Source of the DNA: RYN-431 sp036388295
GTDB taxonomy: Bacteria > Planctomycetota > Phycisphaerae > Tepidisphaerales > Tepidisphaeraceae
NCBI GenBank assembly: GCA_036388295.1
Contig: DASVSC010000213.1
Span: 1 to 25,817, forward strand
DNA: 25,817 nt
Reading direction: 5' to 3'
Part shown: piece after piece, positions 15,376-19,531 of the stretch
How positions within the stretch are numbered: the stretch's first letter is position 1
Layout of the letters: each line of letters starts with the position of its first letter
Translations under genes and position numbers: made by a program
Notes under the pieces: model-generated
The model's input: the letters and a program-made list of their open reading frames with translations, nothing else
Databases searched by the model: none
What the model was told of the DNA's origin: nothing

Positions 15376-15540
15376 TCACAGAGTGTAATGCGCCCACCAA
15401 CCCATTGGGAACGCCAAAATGAATCCGAACACCGCAAGTGCTAGAATGAGCGCCAGCCACACGAATAGCACACGACGGACTGAGCGGCGGCGTTCCGGCC
15501 CAACCGCTTCGTAATCGAGAGTTGGTTCGTCGTGCGGCAT
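15376..15540 (-). CDS. cassette 9: very small membrane protein, last of the right array
   Basis: 54 residues; the ATG is inside the attC-8 core (GTTATGC). MPHDEPTLDYEAVGPERRRSVRR precedes a single hydrophobic segment (about 25-44) ending FPMGWWAHYTL. The TGA stop lies 29 bases before the truncated junction attC. The cassette ends agree over 12 bases (GTTATGCCGCAC). The N-terminal layout resembles cassette 5 (acidic start, LDY-AV, arginines, helix), so these may be relatives of different length. Confidence 0.55.
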   Translation of the reverse strand: MPHDEPTLDYEAVGPERRRSVRRVLFVWLALILALAVFGFILAFPMGWWAHYTL

Positions 15541-15644
15541 AACGCAACGCCGTTCAGTGGTCGGGGCCGGCCGGTGGACATGATGGCCGCATGGCCGGAG
15601 CGACCCCGACGCCGGGGCCGGTCCACTGCAGCGGGTGGTTAGCT
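15537..15644 (-). repeat. attC-8
   Basis: Minus-strand cores R'' AGCTAAC and R' GTTATGC; about 108 bp, with a longer loop (GACATGATGGCCGCATGGCC on plus). First complete attC on the right side of the junction. Confidence 0.85.
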
Positions 15645-15940
15645 GCCAGCACGACGCGCTGCCAAGCCGGCGACTGAAGCATAGTGGCCACCGACTCGTC
15701 CGGCAGCGGCAACGCACTTCGCAGCTCCGCGTCGAACTTGCTCAAGTCAATCAGCTCTTCGGGCGTAAATTGGCTGCGGAACAACTCGATGCTCAGGTGA
15801 TACAGATCGAACCACTCCTCAACCAGTTCCCAAGGCACATGGGCAACACGCTCTTCTCGCTCCCAAGCAAGTTGACGCTGCGGATCAGCGACGACCGCCA
15901 GGTACGCCAAGAGGTTGTCTCGCCACTGTTGGTCACCCAT
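15554..15940 (-). CDS. cassette 10: soluble hypothetical protein with attC-encoded tail
   Basis: 128 residues from ATG 15940, 4 bases after the core GTTAGCT. The first 100 residues are a helical acidic protein (DQQWRDNLLAYLAVVADPQ; VEEWFDLYHLSIELFRSQF; LIDLSKFDAELRSAL) with no membrane segment. Because the attC-8 R'' is AGCTAAC in this frame, there is no stop, and translation runs on through the attC, adding 28 residues starting NHPLQWTGPG before a TGA at 15554. The tail is encoded by recombination-site sequence and is rich in Pro and Gly. I recognise no family for the body, though the size and acidity would suit a binding protein. Ends match over 11 bases (GTTAGCTGCCA). Confidence 0.65.
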   Translation of the reverse strand: MGDQQWRDNLLAYLAVVADPQRQLAWEREERVAHVPWELVEEWFDLYHLSIELFRSQFTPEELIDLSKFDAELRSALPLPDESVATMLQSPAWQRVVLAANHPLQWTGPGVGVAPAMRPSCPPAGPDH

Positions 15941-15943
15941 GGC

Positions 15944-16044
15944 AGCTAACGCAAATCCGTTCAGTGGCCGGGGCCGGCCGGGAACACGTACTGGCCTGCG
16001 TGGCCCCGACGCCGGGGCCGGTCCACTGCAGCGGGTGGTTATGT
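15944..16044 (-). repeat. attC-9
   Basis: Minus-strand cores R'' ACATAAC and R' GTTAGCT; about 101 bp. Confidence 0.85.
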
Positions 16045-16344
16045 GCCGTCCCGCGTCGGTGTCGGCTCTAGCTCAAAACCCCGTCCTCGGGGAAGACGAC
16101 GCTCACGCTCAACGAACACAAGATAAACCGCAAGAGCGATCAATGACGATGGGTGAAAAACGGCGTTGGCATAGCCACTGTAAGCGTGGAGAAGCAGCAA
16201 AAACGGCGTCGGCGTTTGTCCGTTATACGAAGCCCAAGTGCCATTCCAGTCAGCGATATAGTAAGCAAGTGTCGACGATCCTGAGCAGACGCCGCTTGCG
16301 ACGAGCATCGAGACGGCGATCCAGAATGCCACACGACGCTTCAT
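16039..16344 (-). CDS. cassette 11: membrane protein with Cys-containing N-terminal helix
   Basis: 101 residues from ATG 16344, 5 bases after the core GTTATGT. MKRRVAFWIAVSMLVASGVCSG could be a signal peptide, a lipoprotein signal (AS-G-V-C is a weak lipobox) or a first helix. A polar region with WNGTWASYNGQ and a second hydrophobic segment (about 66-84, with SSLIALAVYLVFV) follow, then a basic/Pro tail. The stop TAA is in the attC-9 core ACATAAC. The cassette ends match over 10 bases (GTTATGTGCC). Family not recognised. Confidence 0.6.
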   Translation of the reverse strand: MKRRVAFWIAVSMLVASGVCSGSSTLAYYIADWNGTWASYNGQTPTPFLLLLHAYSGYANAVFHPSSLIALAVYLVFVERERRLPRGRGFELEPTPTRDGT

Positions 16345-16348
16345 AGGC

Positions 16349-16457
16349 ACATAACGCAAAACCGTTCAGTAGCCGGGGCCGGCCTGGGGACAGAACTGGC
16401 CGCATCGCCGAAGCGACCCCGACGCCGGGGCCGGTCCACTGCAGCGGGTGGTTATCC
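16349..16457 (-). repeat. attC-10
   Basis: Minus-strand cores R'' GGATAAC and R' GTTATGT; about 109 bp, longest of the set because of an expanded loop. Confidence 0.85.
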
Positions 16458-16754
16458 CTCGCCTTCCGCCTGTCGGAGGTAAGGCTCGATGTTTAAGACG
16501 ATCTCGCAATCGCACCGCATCCTGCGCAACTTGAACCACCCGACAACTGATACAACTTCATGTCCTTCCGCCCCTAGCCAAGACTCGGCGAATCGTTGCG
16601 TATGATTACAGCCATGCTCTGGAACGATGACCTCAAGATGATCGAGCAATTCCCAAAGATGAGTTGATGGCAAGGGCAGCTCGATCGGCTTCGCCTTCGC
16701 CTGCTGCTCCGTTTCCCAGCGTCGCTTGAGGATGCGTTTGCGGCCTTTGTCCAT
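16452..16754 (-). CDS. cassette 12: DUF2695-like protein
   Basis: 100 residues from ATG 16754, 16 bases after the core GTTATCC. It starts MDKGRKRILKRRWETEQQ (a basic helix), then LWELLDHLEVIVPEHGCNHTQRF, WLGAEGHEVVSVVGWF and CDCEIVLNIEPYL. The spacing of C-N-H-T, the W at the end of the second helix and the C-D-C-E motif matches my recollection of the DUF2695 family, whose function is not established; the Cys/His set could bind a metal. This is the only cassette product I can place in a named family. The TAA stop is in the attC-10 core. Ends match over 10 bases (GTTATCCCTC). Confidence 0.7.
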   Translation of the reverse strand: MDKGRKRILKRRWETEQQAKAKPIELPLPSTHLWELLDHLEVIVPEHGCNHTQRFAESWLGAEGHEVVSVVGWFKLRRMRCDCEIVLNIEPYLRQAEGEG

Positions 16755-16769
16755 GCAGCAGCCAAAGAG

Positions 16770-16869
16770 GGATAACGCAAAACCGTTCAGTGGCCGGGGC
16801 CGGCCGGTGGACGCTCTGGCCTGACCGACCCCGACGCCAGGGCCGGTCCACTGCACCGGGTGGTTATCC
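16770..16869 (-). repeat. attC-11
   Basis: Minus-strand cores R'' GGATAAC and R' GTTATCC; L'' differs by one base (CCGGTGCAGTGG). About 100 bp. Confidence 0.85.
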
Positions 16870-16885
16870 GTCATCGCCGATCCGC

Positions 16886-17269
16886 CTACGCAATGTATTT
16901 CGCCACGGCGATCGCTGCGGCAAACCATGCAATCATTCTCAGCACGTACCGCGGCAAGCGATCTTCAAAAGGAACATAACCCGGCTCCAACGCACATCGT
17001 TGCTGCAATTCACGCTCGTATTCGCCAATTGGACGGAGTAAGACAATCGCCGGGATCGCCAAAAGCAGCGTCACCGTGGCGGCGGTAATTACTTCAACCA
17101 TGCCACCGTCTGAAGGTCCGAATGCAAGCAGCGAAACCATTCCTTCCGCCAACACGACGCCACTTGCGAGCCAGGTGATAACGATTCGTGTCGCCCAACG
17201 TCGCCGCGCGTGAAGCTGCTCCAACGACGTCGTCGCGTCACAGCAGCTAAATACTACGAGGTCTTTCAT
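16886..17269 (-). CDS. cassette 13: two-helix membrane protein, 127 residues
   Basis: From ATG 17269, 3 bases after the core GTTATCC (the open frame upstream is attC sequence). The N-terminus MKDLVVFSCCDATTSLEQLHARRRW is polar, followed by hydrophobic segments near 27-48 and 56-80 (VEVITAATVTLLLAIPAIVLL), a polar stretch with paired cysteine/proline (QRCALEPGYVP), and a third hydrophobic segment at the C-terminus (about 110-125, MIAWFAAAIAVAKYI). The TAG stop falls 16 bases before the attC-11 core. Ends match at 11 of 12 bases (GTTATCCGgCAT). No family recognised. Confidence 0.65.
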   Translation of the reverse strand: MKDLVVFSCCDATTSLEQLHARRRWATRIVITWLASGVVLAEGMVSLLAFGPSDGGMVEVITAATVTLLLAIPAIVLLRPIGEYERELQQRCALEPGYVPFEDRLPRYVLRMIAWFAAAIAVAKYIA

Positions 17270-17272
17270 GCC

Positions 17273-17372
17273 GGATAACGCAAATCCGTTCAGTGGCCGG
17301 GGCCGGCCGGTGGACCTTCTGGCCTGCACAACGCTGACGCCGGGGCCGGTCCAAGGCAGCGGCTGGTCATGC
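17273..17372 (-). repeat. attC-12
   Basis: Minus-strand cores R'' GCATGAC (one base off consensus) and R' GTTATCC; the L'' side is also diverged (CAGCCGCTGCCTTGGACC). Most degenerate of the complete sites. About 100 bp. Confidence 0.8.
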
Positions 17373-17780
17373 CGCAGTCGGTTCGCCACCGTCGAAGACG
17401 ACGCCTAATGCCGAGACGAGCGTCGTTGCGAACCACCAAGCCAGACCGGGCGTGAGCTTTTGAAATTCTTCAGCACCAGGGAACGACCAAATCAGATTGA
17501 CGGTCAACAGTGTGAGCCAAAGTCCCTGCACGAGCATCGACGCGAACCAGATGCGACGCGACCACAATCTGCTCGGATTGCCAAAACCCCTCCAAATATA
17601 GCCTGCCGTAATGAAGTAACCTGGACCAAAGATAGCAGCCAAAACCGGATGCAACATCAACAACAGGCAGACAGCGGACAAGAAAATCCCGCCGGCAGAG
17701 AACAGCAACGCGGCAACTCGCCAACCGTTGAGCCATTCGAGCGGGTGAAAGGTGCGGTCATCGAAGCAGTGATCAACCAC
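17367..17780 (-). CDS. cassette 14: four-helix membrane protein, first of the right array
   Basis: 137 residues from GTG 17780, 19 bases beyond the leader core GTTATGC; the ATG inside the core opens only a nine-codon frame, and no other start is available upstream. Hydrophobic segments lie at about 21-45 (AALLFSAGGIFLSAVCLLLML), 46-65, 80-97 and 113-128, with a Trp/Arg-rich loop (YIWRGFGNPSRLWSRRIW) between the second and third. The TGA stop is in the attC-12 core GCATGAC. Ends match over 12 bases with one mismatch. As first cassette behind the leader it should be best placed for expression if a promoter lies there. No family recognised. Confidence 0.65.
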   Translation of the reverse strand: MVDHCFDDRTFHPLEWLNGWRVAALLFSAGGIFLSAVCLLLMLHPVLAAIFGPGYFITAGYIWRGFGNPSRLWSRRIWFASMLVQGLWLTLLTVNLIWSFPGAEEFQKLTPGLAWWFATTLVSALGVVFDGGEPTAA

Positions 17781-17800
17781 GGGACTGCCTCGTCTGCGGC

Positions 17801-17944
17801 ATAACTACCATTATCTGGCCAAAAGACCCGGAAAGCCGCCGGGGCTGGCGGCTGGGGTCGGCCCTATCCAATTTAGCCGCAATTCATTACGCGGCAACGT
17901 TTTTATTGACGCGAGGCGGTTTCGGGTCTTACGTTAGGGGAAAG
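17801..17944 (-). repeat. array leader with putative attI, right copy of inner inverted repeat
   Basis: Inverted match to 11814-11958 with about 11 differences including a 1-base gap. It ends, on the minus strand, in GTTATGC leading into cassette 14. The purine-rich intI ribosome-binding region (AGGGGAAAG on plus, 17936-17944) is kept, but the intI start codon next to it is gone: a 777-bp insertion begins 2 bases later. Confidence 0.7.
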
Positions 17945-17946
17945 TG

Positions 17947-18012
17947 TTGTAGGGTCCGCACTGCGGACCATTCCATTAATCGGAGCAACGGTCCCCGATG
18001 CGGACCCTACAA
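17947..18012 (+). repeat. MITE-like hairpin repeat, copy 2
   Basis: Perfect 13-bp inverted ends TTGTAGGGTCCGC / GCGGACCCTACAA around a 40-base centre containing TCGGAGCAACGG, shared with copies 1 and 4. Confidence 0.7.
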
Positions 18013-18045
18013 GGCTATTTCGTCACGCCGACGCCGAACACGTGA
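18013..18045 (+). pseudogene. short copy of a polyprenyl synthase 3' end
   Basis: The plus strand reads GYFVTPTPNT then TGA; the synthase at the left flank ends GYFVTPTPSA then TGA. 28 of 33 bases agree and three of the five differences are at third codon positions. No further upstream coding sequence is present because the MITE-like repeat begins directly before it. Confidence 0.4.
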
Positions 18046-18080
18046 AGCACTGCCAAGTTTGGGCAGGGCGGCACGGTCCG

Positions 18081-18617
18081 TTACCCTCTGTCGATCTTGC
18101 ACCCGACCACCACGTTTTCCTTGACCTTCAACTTCAGTACCGGGTTCACGTGCATGGGCGAGTTGTAATACCACTGCCACGTCTTTGTACCGTCGGCATG
18201 GTCGTGGACGGTCGACGGAGTACCGAGGATCGGTATAAGCGCTTCCACAGCCGCGCCGTCGCGGATGACCCGCAGCGACTGCAAAATCCGCCAAGCGTGT
18301 GTCAAGCGAAAGGAATCGCGTCGGAAGTCGGCATTAGCCTTCGCTTGGCTCGATAAACCGTTCGCGTTGGCATAGCGACCTGCGAGGGCCAGGAGCGTCA
18401 GTCGTCGTTCGTCTGCCGTTGGCATCGTCGAAGAGGCGTCGATTAAGGTCTGGAATGCCTGATGGTCCCAATCCAAGGCCGGCCCGGTTTGCATCTGTTC
18501 GGCAAGTGCGGTGACCGACAACTCGGGCCCCGGCGAAGCCGGCAATTGTTGTGCGCCCGCGAAGGACGCGACCATTACCAAGCCGGCGCACGCAAAATTG
18601 AACGCACCCGATCGCAT
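18081..18617 (-). CDS. secreted protein with BamE/SmpA-like C-terminal pattern
   Basis: 178 residues. GGAG lies 8 bases before the ATG. The signal peptide MRSGAFNFACAGLVMVASFAGA has likely cleavage before QQLPAS. The middle (about residues 30-115) is helical and charged. The C-terminal part, LGTPSTVHDHADGTKTWQWYY followed by LKLKVKENVVVGCKID, has the order of small outer-membrane BamE/SmpA-like folds (G-x-P turn, aromatic strand, late strand with VVG), but this is a weak pattern match. The gene lies inside the 777-bp insertion that splits the right intI remnant, so it seems to be a passenger. Function unknown. Confidence 0.7.
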   Translation of the reverse strand: MRSGAFNFACAGLVMVASFAGAQQLPASPGPELSVTALAEQMQTGPALDWDHQAFQTLIDASSTMPTADERRLTLLALAGRYANANGLSSQAKANADFRRDSFRLTHAWRILQSLRVIRDGAAVEALIPILGTPSTVHDHADGTKTWQWYYNSPMHVNPVLKLKVKENVVVGCKIDRG

Positions 18618-18661
18618 TGAGCATCTCCATTCAGTGTCCGCTACGGGCCGCCGGAGCAGTC

Positions 18662-18723
18662 GTAGTCCGCACCGCGGACCGCTTCATCGACCAAAGTAAT
18701 GGTCCGCAATGCGGACCCTACAA
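18662..18723 (+). repeat. MITE-like hairpin repeat, copy 3
   Basis: GTAGTCCGCACCGCGGACC at the left and GGTCCGCAATGCGGACCC at the right, ending TACAA; related to copy 2 and forming the right end of the 777-bp insertion. Confidence 0.65.
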
Positions 18724-18726
18724 GGC

Positions 18727-18780
18727 TGGATCGGCTCGTTCCTTCGCTTCTGCCGCACGCCGGACGGGCAATGGCAGTAG
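18727..18780 (+). pseudogene. intI-like remnant, right copy (start lost)
   Basis: Encodes WIGSFLRFCRTPDGQWQ and then TAG, the same as codons 15-31 of the left remnant with one replacement. The first 14 codons are missing, replaced by the 777-bp insertion. Orientation is away from the right cassette array, mirroring the left side. Confidence 0.6.
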
Positions 18781-18836
18781 CGTAGGGACAGCACCGTGGA
18801 TCATTTTATTGATCGGAGCAACGGTCCTACAAGGCT
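18781..18836 (+). repeat. MITE-like hairpin repeat, copy 4
   Basis: Same sequence as copy 1, inverted, as part of the outer repeat; GTAGGGAC at one end and GGTCCTAC at the other. Confidence 0.6.
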
Positions 18837-18844
18837 GCAATTCT

Positions 18845-18934
18845 GCGCAATAGAGCGTAGTTTTAACTGGCCCCGCTCGCCCCTACCTTCGACTTTGCCG
18901 CTGGCACGGCGACGGCGGCCGTCTTCGGCGGCAG
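18845..18934 (-). pseudogene. duplicated fragment of the sucA 3' end (right copy)
   Basis: The minus strand encodes LPPKTAAVAVPAAKSKV then GASGAS and TAA. It aligns without gaps to 19514-19603 of the genuine sucA 3' end and downstream bases, 71 of 90 positions identical by my count. The intact gene begins only about 600 bases further right, in the same orientation. Confidence 0.8.
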
Positions 18935-18938
18935 CCGG

Positions 18939-19002
18939 TAGGGTGGCGTTCATCCCCACCGCGGGCAGCGACAGACGAATGGTGGGGATGAACCCCACTC
19001 TA
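18939..19002. repeat. hairpin repeat (TAGGGTGG type)
   Basis: TAGGGTGGCGTTCATCCCCA... (18939-18960) pairs with 18981-19002 at 20 of 22 positions around a 20-base loop. A sister copy at the left edge of the island, close to the synthase stop codon, is cut by the IS. Confidence 0.7.
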
Positions 19003-19010
19003 CAAGACTT

Positions 19011-19477
19011 AGTTATTCGGCACCGCCGGGTGCCCGGAAGACATCGTGAGGTCCCCGTGCCGCGAACAACTTACCATACTCGTACTCGCCGCGGTCGGGG
19101 CACCTGAGGTACGGCACGAACACCACCACCGACTCGCCGTTCGTGTGCTCTAACCGGACCGAAACTGCGTCCCGCTTCTGCGTCTCGCCAGGAGGGATTG
19201 CCAAGACGTCGGCGCAGAGCCCGGATGCACGAATCTCGCGACGCTCCGCACGCTCCCGCATCCCGGCGTTGATCACGTCAATCACCTCTTGCGACGGCGG
19301 TTGCTCTTCGCCGGTCCGGCCGCCGACATGCGTGATCCTTCCATTGACGTCAACGTATCCACCGAACGGGATGAACTCGCCGTTTTCGGCGAGCATCTGC
19401 TTCGCGAACGGGAGAAGCTCGTTCATCAGCTGGTTGAGGTCTTCGTGGGCCAACGGGCTCCCCGGTGCCGAATAACT
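19011..19477 (-). repeat. 15-bp inverted repeat enclosing the next gene, cassette-like ends
   Basis: AGTTATTCGGCACCG (19011-19025) and CGGTGCCGAATAACT (19463-19477) are perfect complements. They contain GTTATTC/GAATAAC, the form of integron core sites, and enclose one gene as cassette ends do. No attC arms remain next to either. Confidence 0.6.
19013..19453 (-). CDS. soluble hypothetical protein, cassette-like placement
   Basis: 146 residues from TTG 19453 (GGGGAG about 5 bases upstream); an internal ATG at 19426 would give 137. The pattern LLPFAKQMLAENGEFIPFGG followed by VDVNGRITHVGG, QEVIDVINAGMRERA, AVSVRLEHTNGESVVVFVPY and GKLFAARG matches a widespread family of small soluble proteins of unknown function that I recall from myxobacteria, planctomycetes and verrucomicrobia, sometimes near toxin or accessory genes; I cannot give a family name. 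No signal peptide or membrane helix is seen. The stop TAA is within GAATAAC, and the gene fits exactly between 15-bp inverted ends, as integron cassette genes in this window do. Confidence 0.75.
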   Translation of the reverse strand: MAHEDLNQLMNELLPFAKQMLAENGEFIPFGGYVDVNGRITHVGGRTGEEQPPSQEVIDVINAGMRERAERREIRASGLCADVLAIPPGETQKRDAVSVRLEHTNGESVVVFVPYLRCPDRGEYEYGKLFAARGPHDVFRAPGGAE

Positions 19478-19531
19478 GGCATTCCACTGCGCAGGATAAC
19501 ACCCAGTTGTACCGCACAGTAGAACGCCGTC

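Larger units (their letters stand above)
17947..18723. mobile_element. 777-bp insertion with terminal inverted repeats, no transposase
   Basis: TTGTAGGGTCCGCACTGCGG... (17947-17970) and its complement at 18700-18723 match at 23 of 24 bases. Compared with the left side of the island, this segment replaces the first 43 bases of the intI frame. Each end is itself a small hairpin repeat, so the unit looks like two MITE-like elements bracketing one gene. No transposase is inside. No target duplication is visible. Confidence 0.55.
18727..18986. repeat. outer inverted repeat, right copy (260 bp)
   Basis: Gap-free inverted match to 11511-11770. Order from the inside out: intI remnant, MITE-like repeat copy 4 (18781-18836), sucA 3'-end fragment (18845-18934), and most of a hairpin repeat. 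Confidence 0.9.

Noticed and set aside
12172..17372. CRISPR array from regularly repeated GC-rich elements
   Set aside because: Repeats are about 100 bp, imperfect, with core sites at the ends and 170-760 bp of coding sequence between them; orientation switches in the middle. They fit attC, not CRISPR.
17906..18124. Plus-strand frame across the right leader and MITE-like repeat
   Set aside because: Built from repeat sequence; no independent coding evidence.
19487..19500. Further attC remnant near GGATAAC upstream of the lone cassette-like gene
   Set aside because: A single 7-base core-like match without paired arm or complementary partner is expected by chance.
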